From NCBI GenBank assembly GCA_021808285.1, contig JAKBBV010000003.1, positions 1 to 64,000 of the forward strand: DNA of 64,000 nt, read 5' to 3'. This stretch comes from Pseudomonadota bacterium. GTDB taxonomy: Bacteria; Pseudomonadota; Alphaproteobacteria; Caulobacterales; Caulobacteraceae. A model generated the notes under the pieces. It saw only the letters and a list, made by a program, of their open reading frames with translations. It searched no databases and was not told the DNA's origin. Every line of letters starts with the position of its first letter. Position 1 is the first letter of the stretch. Below are positions 1 through 6,631 of this stretch, in pieces. Both the position numbers and the translations under genes were made by a program.

Positions 1-87
1 CGACAGGGCCGAAAAGGCCAGGAAGGCCACGCCCAGGGGGCTCAGGACCCGATGCAGGGCGGTGGGGGCGGTATCGACCTCGTGCAT
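1..87 (-). CDS. N-terminus of a membrane permease, cut by the window edge
   Basis: Reading the minus strand from the ATG at 87 gives 29 residues, beginning MHEVDTAPTALHRVLSPLGV and then turning hydrophobic, before the window ends. A short polar leader followed by L-S-P-L-G-V-A-F-L-A-F-S-A is what amino acid/polyamine (APC-type) permeases look like at the first transmembrane helix, so that is my guess. A GGAAAG ribosome-binding site lies just upstream of the ATG. The gene is absent from the ORF track because it runs off the edge. The family assignment is weak, since only the first helix is visible. Confidence 0.45.
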   Translation of the reverse strand, partial: MHEVDTAPTALHRVLSPLGVAFLAFSALS

Positions 88-416
88 GGATCGAGCTTTC
101 CGGGCGGCCGGCGGCGAAGTCAATCGAGAGGCGGCGACGGGCAACATCTTCCCCCAGGCCGAGACGGAATCGGGCGCGACGCCTCGCCAGCGATCATGCC
201 CCCTGGGCCCGCCCGGCCATTCGGTAACTTTCCAGACGCAAGTTCAGGAGCGGAATGACGGGAAGATCAGCGACAGGGGTTGACAATATGCAAAGACCCG
301 GCGCAAAATTCTGTCCTCCCTGCTCACACCTCCATGAACCGGAAACGGTCATGCCAGATTGTCTCGACCCCCGGCAGGCCCTGATCGCGCCCGTCGCCTT
401 GCGCTCGGGGCCTGAA

Positions 417-442
417 CCAGGACGAGGAACCAGGACGAGGAA
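417..442. repeat. 13-bp direct repeat, two copies
   Basis: The sequence CCAGGACGAGGAA occurs twice head to tail without a spacer. It lies just before the 11-bp tandem array in the same intergenic gap. No function is evident. Confidence 0.8.
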
Positions 443-471
443 CGCGGCCAGACTTTGGCCAGGATGCGGCC

Positions 472-526
472 CATCCCGCAGCCATCCCGCAGCCATCCCG
501 CAGCCATTCCGCAGCCATTCCGCGGC
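472..526. repeat. 11-bp tandem repeat, five copies
   Basis: The unit CATCCCGCAGC occurs five times in a row. The fourth and fifth copies carry CATT, and the fifth has one further change. Eleven bases do not preserve a reading frame and all three frames stay open, which explains the spurious ORFs on both strands. The array sits about 400 bp upstream of the permease start codon and could be phase-variable leader DNA or simply slippage. Confidence 0.85.
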
Positions 527-771
527 CAATCCTGTTGCCATTTGTGGCCAGACATGTTCCCAAACTGGCCGCATGAATTGGCGCCAAAGACCCCATAATC
601 ACAAATTCTTCTTATATTATTCAATGTGTTATTTGTTTTCGAATCTAGCCGTGATTTCAAAAACCCTCGCGCGATCCGAAACGGACCCTCTGGAAGGCGA
701 TCCGCCCTCCCTCGCCGGAATTCCTTGGCGGCGAGTCTGGGCGGACGGCCCTGGCCGATGGCGCGGTCGGC

Positions 772-2697
772 TCAGCGGCGCGGCGGGTGATCCTCCGCCT
801 CGCCGGCGCGGTCGGCCGGGAGGACGGGCAGGATCAGCGCCGAGGGATGGGAGGCGTCGTGCAGGATCGTCTGGGTCGCCTTCACCGTCCGCGTCGTGGT
901 CGCCAGAGTCGCGCCGGTGTTGGGATTGGGATCGAACTGCGGATAGTCGCTGGAGGAGATCTCCAGGCGCAGGCGATGGCCCGCCTTGAACAGGTTGGCC
1001 GTGGGCCAGACATGGATCTCATAGCGATAGACCTGGCCGGGAACGATTGGGGTCGGCTGGGTCAGGCTCTGGCGATAGCTGGCGCGCTGGATGCCGTTGG
1101 CCAGGTTGATCGCCCGGCCGTCGGGAAACACGTCCACCAGCTTGGCGGTGAAGTCGGTATCCGGCGCGGTGGAGCGGGCATAGAGCACCACGGTGATCGG
1201 CCCCACCACCTCAAGGGGCTGGGTCAGGACGGCGCTGGAATAGACCAGGATGTCGGCCCTCTGCTCCAGACCCGACTGGTCGAACTGGCCCTGCGGCCCG
1301 CTGGTCCAGGAACAGCAGGAATGGCCGCCCAGGCTCGGGACGGGATTTGCGGGGTCATAGACGTAGGCATCGCTCGCCTGACCGGCCGCGACCGCGCCCG
1401 GCGCCGGCGTTCCTGGACCCTCAAGGCGGCCATCGCCCATGACCGAGGCGGCGTGGCCGTCGCTGGCCAGACGCCAGGTCTCGCTCACCGTTCCGGGCAC
1501 GGGCCAGGCCGCCGCGCGATGCCAGCGGCTCTCGCCCATGACGAAATAGTCCACCCGCGGGCCCGTGGCGACGCCGTTGTCCTCGCCTTTGAGGAAGTGG
1601 TCGAACCACATCAGCGTCAGCTCATTGACCGGGCTGTCGGCGACCTCGCCAAGGTCGTGCAGGCGGGGGCTGACGACGCTGTCGGGACGGCCCCAGCCGA
1701 TATGCTCCCAGGGGCCGATGACAATGCGCTGATCCGTCCGGGCCTCCGCCGTGGCGCCGTGGGCCTGGACGCCGTTGAAGTTGCGAAGCGCGCCGTCGAG
1801 GAAGGCGTCATACCAGCCGTCGAAGGCGAGCACCGGCACGGCGACCTTGTCCCAGCGTCTCTCGATGCTGAAGGCCCGCCAGTAGGCGTCATCGGTGGGG
1901 TGCTTGAGCGCGTCGAAGAAATAGGGCGCCCGGGCCGGATCGTCCGGGCCGAACACGGGCACACGGTCATAGGGCGTAAAGCCCATCCACCTGGCCATCT
2001 GGTGCGTCGCCTCGGTCAGCGCCGCTTCGGACGCGCCGTCCTGGCGGTTGATCGCCGCGGTGCGGGCGATGGTCTCGTCCATCCAGGGCTCGATGAAGGC
2101 GAGACGGAAGGCGCCGTCCTCATAGGTCCAGCCCTGATAATAGTCCGACGCCGTGTTCGAGGGGACGATGGCCTTGAGCGAGGGCGGCGCGGCTGTGGAC
2201 GCCAGCCACTGGGTCGCGCCCACATAGGAGGAGCCATACATCCCCACCCGGCCGTTCGATCCCGGCAGGCGCGCGGCCCACTCCACGGTGTCATAGCCGT
2301 CGTCCCGGTCGTGGGCATATTCGTAGAAGATCCCGTTCGAGGCCCCCTGCCCGCGGATGTCCTGAACCACAACGATATAACAGTGCGAGGCGTACCAGTC
2401 CGGCGTCTGGAAGCGGGAGGGCTGCACCTGCGCGGCGTCCTTGCCGTATTGGGTGCGCATGAGGATCACGGGGACCTTCTGATCGGTCGCCGGGCGATAG
2501 ACATCGGCGCGCAGGACCACGCCGTCGCGCATGGTCGCGGGCACATTGGAGGTCTTCTCCACCTTGCAGGCCCCGCGCCCTTCAGAGGGCGGCCAGGCGG
2601 CCCGGGCCGGGCCCGCCGAGCCCAGGCCGGCGGCGAGCGAAACCACGCCAAGACACAGAACCGCCGCCGCGCCGCCGCGCCCACCCTGATCCGCCAT
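772..2697 (-). CDS. CocE/NonD-family (S15) hydrolase, exported
   Basis: A 641-residue serine hydrolase of the X-Pro dipeptidyl-peptidase/CocE family, which cleaves acyl or aminoacyl ester and amide bonds. After a hydrophobic leader ending in A-R-A, consistent with export, the fold starts at M-R-D-G-V-V-L-R-A-D-V-Y-R-P. The nucleophile elbow is G-M-Y-G-S-S-Y-V-G (about residue 155), preceded by the D-I-R-G-Q-G-A-S-N-G loop. A C-terminal jelly-roll domain follows from about residue 400 (H-R-L-R-L-E-I-S-S-S-D-Y-P). The length is typical. The gene lies 33 bp downstream of the flavin oxidoreductase on the same strand and may be co-transcribed with it. The physiological substrate (peptide, cephalosporin-like ester or other) cannot be told from sequence. 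Confidence 0.88.
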   Translation of the reverse strand: MADQGGRGGAAAVLCLGVVSLAAGLGSAGPARAAWPPSEGRGACKVEKTSNVPATMRDGVVLRADVYRPATDQKVPVILMRTQYGKDAAQVQPSRFQTPDWYASHCYIVVVQDIRGQGASNGIFYEYAHDRDDGYDTVEWAARLPGSNGRVGMYGSSYVGATQWLASTAAPPSLKAIVPSNTASDYYQGWTYEDGAFRLAFIEPWMDETIARTAAINRQDGASEAALTEATHQMARWMGFTPYDRVPVFGPDDPARAPYFFDALKHPTDDAYWRAFSIERRWDKVAVPVLAFDGWYDAFLDGALRNFNGVQAHGATAEARTDQRIVIGPWEHIGWGRPDSVVSPRLHDLGEVADSPVNELTLMWFDHFLKGEDNGVATGPRVDYFVMGESRWHRAAAWPVPGTVSETWRLASDGHAASVMGDGRLEGPGTPAPGAVAAGQASDAYVYDPANPVPSLGGHSCCSWTSGPQGQFDQSGLEQRADILVYSSAVLTQPLEVVGPITVVLYARSTAPDTDFTAKLVDVFPDGRAINLANGIQRASYRQSLTQPTPIVPGQVYRYEIHVWPTANLFKAGHRLRLEISSSDYPQFDPNPNTGATLATTTRTVKATQTILHDASHPSALILPVLPADRAGEAEDHPPRR

Positions 2698-2730
2698 CCG
2701 CCTCGCCCCTCCGTCTGTGGCTCGTCGCCG

Positions 2731-3831
2731 TCAGTAAAGCACGGCCATGGCCGAGCGGTCGAAATCCATCAGCTCTCCGGTCCGGCCCTCGCGGATCTTC
2801 ACCGCCCAGAGCGGATCCTGCAGCACCGCGCGGCCCACGGCGACGAGGTCGAAATCGCCCCGGTCCAGGCGACGGATCAGCTCGTCCAGGGAGGCGGGCT
2901 TGGAGGCCTCGCCCCCGTAGGCGGCCACGAACTCGCCGGTCAGGCCCACCGACCCCACCGTGATCGTCGGCGCGCCGGTGATCTTCTTGGCCCATCCGGC
3001 GAAGTTGAGGTCCGAGCCGTCGAACTCCGGCTCCCAGAACCGGCGCTGAGAGCAGTGGAACACATCGGCGCCGGCCTCGGCCAGGGGCTGCAGCCAGGCC
3101 TCCATATCCTTGGGCGTGGGCGCGAGGCGCGCGGCGAAATCCTGCTGCTTCCACTGCGAGAGGCGGATGATGACCGGGAAGGCCGGCCCCACGGCGGCGC
3201 GCACCGCCTTGAGGATCTCGGCCGCGAATCGCGCCCGCTCGGCGATGGAGGGGCCGCCGAACAGGTCGGCGCGTTCATTGGTGCCGTCCCAGAAAAACTG
3301 GTCGATCAGATAGCCGTGAGCGCCGTGCAGCTCGACCGCGTCGAAACCCAGGCGCTTGGCGTCCGCCGCGGCGGCGGCGAAGGCGGAAATGGCGTCGGAG
3401 ACCTCGGCGTCCGTCATCGGTTCGCCGAAGCGGTGACCGGGGCTGGACAGGCCGGAGGGGCTGTCATAGGCGCCGGGCGGCGACCAGTCCTGCCGTCGGC
3501 TGCGCACGGCTCCCACGTGCCAGAGCTGTGGCGCGATGAAGCCGCCTTGCGCGTGAACCGCATCCGCCACACGCCCCCAGGCGGCCAGCTCCGCCTCGCC
3601 GTGGAAGCGCGGAATATCGGGGTCATTGAGCGAGGCCGGTCGGCTGACCCCGGTCCCTTCCGTGACGATCAGGCCGATCTGGGCCGCCGCGCGCCGGGCA
3701 TAGTAGGCCGCGACCTCTTCCGTCGCCACGCCTCCCGGCGACTTGGAGCGGGTCATGGGCGCCATGACCAGGCGATTGGGCAGGTCGAGCCCGTTGAAGG
3801 AAAAGGGCCGGAACAGGGATTCGACGCTCAT
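2731..3831 (-). CDS. NADH:flavin oxidoreductase, Old Yellow Enzyme family
   Basis: A 366-residue FMN-dependent TIM-barrel ene-reductase that reduces activated C=C bonds of enones, nitroesters or maleimides using NAD(P)H. The N-terminus L-P-N-R-L-V-M-A-P-M-T-R-S is the family start signature. H-G-A-H-G-Y-L (about residue 170) supplies the His/His pair that binds the substrate carbonyl, and D-Q-F-F-W-D-G-T-N-E-R-A-D follows as in NemA/XenB-type enzymes. The C-terminal phosphate-binding part reads D-L-V-A-V-G-R-A-V-L-Q-D-P. It probably acts in the cytoplasm in detoxification. It leads the minus-strand pair with the S15 hydrolase. The exact substrate is unknown. Confidence 0.9.
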   Translation of the reverse strand: MSVESLFRPFSFNGLDLPNRLVMAPMTRSKSPGGVATEEVAAYYARRAAAQIGLIVTEGTGVSRPASLNDPDIPRFHGEAELAAWGRVADAVHAQGGFIAPQLWHVGAVRSRRQDWSPPGAYDSPSGLSSPGHRFGEPMTDAEVSDAISAFAAAAADAKRLGFDAVELHGAHGYLIDQFFWDGTNERADLFGGPSIAERARFAAEILKAVRAAVGPAFPVIIRLSQWKQQDFAARLAPTPKDMEAWLQPLAEAGADVFHCSQRRFWEPEFDGSDLNFAGWAKKITGAPTITVGSVGLTGEFVAAYGGEASKPASLDELIRRLDRGDFDLVAVGRAVLQDPLWAVKIREGRTGELMDFDRSAMAVLY

Positions 3832-4047
3832 GGGGCTCCTGTGGGACGATCACGCCCGCGGCTCGGCGCGGCGCCGGGATGTAGGGGAGGACTATTGGAC
3901 TGGCGCGCGGATGATGTCACGCTGCGGCGTTGGGCGCGCCGAATGTTCAGCCTGGGTTCAGATTGGCGGAGCTAAGTGAGTCGAAGAGCGTCGCGTCGCG
4001 GGTCCACATTCCTGGCCCTGCGATGCGCCTGCGGAGAGGTTGGTCGA

Positions 4048-4617
4048 ATGGGTAAGCGTCTTCGGGCGGCCGCAGCCGTCCTTGCGGCCGGGGCGGCGGC
4101 GATGACCGCCGCGCCGGCCTTGGCCCAGTTCCACGGCGGTGGCGGCGGCGGCTTCCACGGCGGCGGCGGAGGGTTTCACGGCGGCGGAGGGTTTCACGGC
4201 GGTGGCGGCTTCCACGGCGGTGGTTTCCGTGGCGGCGGTTTTCACGGCGCTTACGGCGGTTTCCACGGAGGCTATGGCGGTTGGCGCGGCGGCGGTTGGC
4301 GCGGTGGCGGCTGGGGTTACGGGCACGGCTTCTACGGCGGCTGGCGCGGCGGCTGGGGCGGCTATGGCGGCTGGGGTTGGGGTGGGTTTGGCCTGGGTCT
4401 TGGACTGGGTTGGGGCCTCGGCTACCCCTGGGGCTGGGGGTACGATCCCTGGGCCTGGGGTTATGATCCCTGGTTCGCCGGCTGGTACGATGATTATGCG
4501 CCGGTCTACACCGCTCCGGCCGTGACCACGGTCACGCCTGAGGATTACGGCTGTGACGGCTGGCGCTGGGACGCCCAGGACGGCAAGTACGTCCCCGCGA
4601 AGGTGTCCTGCGACTGA
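4048..4617 (+). CDS. Exported glycine/histidine/tryptophan-rich protein
   Basis: A 189-residue low-complexity protein. The ATG at 4048 is chosen over the longer ORF start because a GGAGAGG ribosome-binding site precedes it and the next residues form a clean signal peptide ending A-P-A-L-A-Q. The body is built from F-H-G-G-G-G repeats (about residues 30-75), then G-G-W-R-G-G and G-W-G-W-G stretches, then an aromatic segment with repeated Y-D-P-W-A-W-G units. The C-terminus has a short non-repetitive part containing D-Y-G-C-D-G-W-R-W-D and ending in Cys-Asp. Proteins of this type are widespread in Alphaproteobacteria and have no assigned function. An envelope or surface role is inferred from the signal peptide only. 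Confidence 0.8.
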   Translation: MGKRLRAAAAVLAAGAAAMTAAPALAQFHGGGGGGFHGGGGGFHGGGGFHGGGGFHGGGFRGGGFHGAYGGFHGGYGGWRGGGWRGGGWGYGHGFYGGWRGGWGGYGGWGWGGFGLGLGLGWGLGYPWGWGYDPWAWGYDPWFAGWYDDYAPVYTAPAVTTVTPEDYGCDGWRWDAQDGKYVPAKVSCD

Positions 4618-4663
4618 GGCTGACCCGCGCCTGAAGCTGTCCTGGGGCTAAGTCCCCGTCGAA

Positions 4664-4687
4664 GGCGCGGCGGTCAGCCGCCGCGCC
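4664..4687. terminator. Strong GC hairpin between convergent genes
   Basis: A perfect 10-bp stem, GGCGCGGCGG with its complement around a TCAG loop, lies in the 83-bp gap between the plus-strand glycine-rich gene and the minus-strand monooxygenase gene. There is no clear T-tract, but position and symmetry suit a bidirectional terminator. Confidence 0.65.
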
Positions 4688-4700
4688 CGCGAGGCTCAGC

Positions 4701-4991
4701 TCAGCCGACGGTGTCCAGCATCTCGATCTGAGGACGCCCGTCCATGTGCGGCCCCATTTCGCGGCCGATTTCCTTGAAATAGTCGGTCTGGCCGTGAGCG
4801 GCGAGGGCCTCCTGGTCGGCATAAAGCTCCAGTACGCGATAGGTATTGGCTTCCGCGCGGCTCTTGGTCAGCTGATAGAGCTTCGCCCCGGCCTCGTTGG
4901 CGCGGACCTTCTCGGCAAGCCTCGTGAATACGGCCTCGAACGCCGCGCCCTGTCCGTCCTTCACCTTGATGGTGGCGATGATGCCGATCAT
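4701..4991 (-). CDS. Antibiotic biosynthesis monooxygenase (ABM) domain protein
   Basis: A 96-residue single ABM domain (dimeric ferredoxin-like fold) of the YgiN/quinol-monooxygenase kind. It starts M-I-G-I-I-A-T-I-K-V-K-D-G, has a central helix F-E-A-V-F-T-R-L-A-E-K-V, then Y-R-V-L-E-L-Y-A-D and the family-typical H-x-x-T-x-Y-F segment (H-G-Q-T-D-Y-F-K-E-I). Members oxidise quinols or polyketide-like aromatics without a bound metal, or act in stress responses. A GAGGA ribosome-binding site precedes the ATG. Neighbours give no clue to the substrate. Confidence 0.85.
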   Translation of the reverse strand: MIGIIATIKVKDGQGAAFEAVFTRLAEKVRANEAGAKLYQLTKSRAEANTYRVLELYADQEALAAHGQTDYFKEIGREMGPHMDGRPQIEMLDTVG

Positions 4992-5143
4992 CGGGTCCTC
5001 CTGTTGTGATTTGCGGAGGAGCTATAGGACAGCCCGGGGGCCGCGGCCAGACGTGGGAGCGACTTGCGGAGCGACTTGGGGCGCGGCTTGGGACGTGGTT
5101 TCGAGCGCGGTGTCTCGGCGGCCGCTCGCAGCCCCGACAGGGA

Positions 5144-5464
5144 TCAGGCGGACTGATCCCAGCCGTAGGCGACCCAGGAGTGGCCCCCCAGGTGGCGGGC
5201 TTCGAGGACACCCTCCGGACCGGCGCTCCGGCTTCGGCCCTGGCGCGCCTTCACTCCGGCCATCGCGAAGGCCAGAACGACTGCGCTGATCGCACCCACC
5301 AGGATCAGGCCAAAGGCGACCAGCACCGCCAGCAGCGCCCCTATCGCCAGAGCCCCCGCCCAGGCCGCTCCGCCAAGCAGCGACCCGACGACCCTCGCGG
5401 GCGAGAAGCCTGACCCTCTGCGGGGAGCGGGACCCTGCGGCGACGCCGCAAACACCTCGGTCAT
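5144..5464 (-). CDS. Small two-helix membrane protein of unknown function
   Basis: A 106-residue protein with a polar N-terminus (about 25 residues), two adjacent hydrophobic stretches around residues 26-46 and 48-70 rich in Ala/Val/Leu/Gly, and a basic C-terminal tail beginning K-A-R-Q-G-R-S-R. I do not recognise a family. The tail ends H-S-W-V-A-Y-G-W-D-Q-S-A. Composition and spacing look like a real gene, but a spurious ORF cannot be excluded in such GC-rich DNA. Confidence 0.55.
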   Translation of the reverse strand: MTEVFAASPQGPAPRRGSGFSPARVVGSLLGGAAWAGALAIGALLAVLVAFGLILVGAISAVVLAFAMAGVKARQGRSRSAGPEGVLEARHLGGHSWVAYGWDQSA

Positions 5465-5767
5465 GAACGCCTCTTCCAGCGCCCTTCGCCGTATCGCCGG
5501 CTCGGCGCCTCTTTGCTAATGTGAACGTTCCAGTCCCAGCGTCAACAGGCAGCGATCGCCTTCAGGAGCGGGCCCCGATCACATTCCCGGGACAAGCGCC
5601 CGCCCTCACGCGGACGCGGGCCTGGGACAAGCGCCCGCCTTCAGGCGGACGGGGGCCTGGGACAAGCGCCCGCCTTCAGGCGGACGGGGGAGGGCGACGC
5701 CTCTTGATCATCCCCTCGTCAGGACTAAACACCCAATCCGCAGCCTTCCGGCGCCAGAGACAGATCC
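5465..5767. other. Intergenic region with a hairpin repeat array
   Basis: This gap lies between two divergent genes (minus-strand small membrane protein, plus-strand exported protein). It contains three tandem 35-bp units, listed separately. The stretch 5700-5767 just before the plus-strand ATG is less GC-rich and probably holds that gene's promoter. No other gene or RNA is evident. Confidence 0.6.
5589..5690. repeat. Three tandem 35-bp units with an internal hairpin
   Basis: The unit begins GGGACAAGCGCCCGCC. It occurs twice in full (5589-5623 and 5624-5658), and a third copy (5659-5690) lacks the last three bases. Copies 2 and 3 are identical over the shared length, while copy 1 differs at a few positions. 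Copies 2 and 3 each carry the small inverted repeat CCGCCT-TC-AGGCGG, so a transcript would form serial stem-loops. The form resembles extragenic palindromic elements of other bacteria. Confidence 0.85.
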
Positions 5768-6628
5768 ATGCCCCGTCGCCTTCTCCTCGTTTCCGGCCTG
5801 ATCGCCGCCCTCGGCCTCTGCGACGCCCATGCTCAGTCGCCGCCAGCCCAGCCAGGTCCTGCGGCAGGCGCCGTCACGCTGGACACTGGAGATCAAGGCG
5901 AACCCTTGCCCGCCAACGCGCCGAAGGACCCCTATTTCCTGGCTGCCTGGTGCTATGGGGCGCTCGATCAATACCTCTACATCTACGAGCAGATCATTCC
6001 TCAGCTCCAGGCGATCGATAAGGAGTTCGGCTCGAGCGTGAAGAACGAGGAGCGCCCCTACGCCTCCGACATGGCCGCCGCGCGCAAGGAGCTGAAGGTG
6101 CTCTCAGGGGCGGTCGAGGCCGCGGAAAAGGCCAGCATCCGGGTCATCGCGCCGCTGGGAGCGACGGAGGTCAGGGAGGGCCGCAATATCTGGTCGCTCG
6201 CCGAGACCGGCACGCGCCGCCAGCTCGCCGACGCCTGGCTGTCCTGGGCCTTGCCCGACGCCTGCGACGCCAATGCGCGGAGCCTCACCTCCCGTTCTGA
6301 GCTGCTCGGCGCGGCGCTGAAGTACAATGGACCTTCGGCGACGGACGTGCCGCCGGCCCCGGTGGTGGTCAAGGCTGACGAGGCGCCTGCGTCAACGCCG
6401 CCGCCGCCGACGCCGCCGACCAAAGCAGAGGCCGGCAAGGCCAAACCCGCCCCTCGCCGCGCCTCCGCCCTTCGCCACGCCCACGCCCACGCCCCGCGGC
6501 GCGCGCATGTGTCGCCGCCCGCCCCCGCGCCTGACGCTCCGGTGACCCCGGCCTCAAGCGACGCCAAGACGGACGAGGCCCTCGCGGCGCCGACGCCAGA
6601 ACCGGCGGCCGACGCTCCCCATCCCTGA
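5768..6628 (+). CDS. Exported protein of unknown function with Ala/Pro-rich tail
   Basis: A 286-residue protein with a signal peptide (hydrophobic core L-L-L-V-S-G-L-I-A-A-L-G-L, cleavage near A-H-A-Q). Residues about 50-180 form a mostly helical globular part containing Y-F-L-A-A-W-C-Y-G-A-L-D-Q-Y and a second Cys in A-L-P-D-A-C-D-A-N, which could form a periplasmic disulfide. From about residue 195 the chain is a disordered Ala/Pro/Lys tail with a His-rich, basic block (R-H-A-H-A-H-A-P-R-R). I do not recognise the family. Its stop codon is three bases from the convergent metH stop. Confidence 0.72.
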   Translation: MPRRLLLVSGLIAALGLCDAHAQSPPAQPGPAAGAVTLDTGDQGEPLPANAPKDPYFLAAWCYGALDQYLYIYEQIIPQLQAIDKEFGSSVKNEERPYASDMAAARKELKVLSGAVEAAEKASIRVIAPLGATEVREGRNIWSLAETGTRRQLADAWLSWALPDACDANARSLTSRSELLGAALKYNGPSATDVPPAPVVVKADEAPASTPPPPTPPTKAEAGKAKPAPRRASALRHAHAHAPRRAHVSPPAPAPDAPVTPASSDAKTDEALAAPTPEPAADAPHP

Positions 6629-6631
6629 GGC

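Larger units (their letters stand above)
88..771. other. Intergenic region, repeat-bearing, no convincing gene
   Basis: About 680 bases separate the permease start from the 3' end of the hydrolase gene, both on the minus strand. Overlapping ORFs exist on both strands, but they have no recognisable domain and their low-complexity parts come from a short tandem repeat. An AT-rich patch near 596-660 contrasts with the GC-rich surroundings and is the best place for a promoter serving the minus-strand permease, which would then have a long 5' leader. No tRNA, riboswitch or terminator was recognised. Confidence 0.5.

Noticed and set aside
470-535. Short repeat array as a CRISPR
   Set aside because: The units are 11 bp and contiguous, without spacers, and no cas gene is nearby.
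255-989. Plus-strand ORF of 244 residues near the window start, and overlapping minus-strand ORFs
   Set aside because: They run through the 11-bp repeat and into the antisense of the S15 hydrolase, and have no domain and arginine/proline-rich shadow composition.
787-3975. 1062-residue plus-strand ORF opposite the S15 hydrolase and OYE genes
   Set aside because: It is the antisense shadow of two well-recognised genes in high-GC DNA, with no domain of its own.
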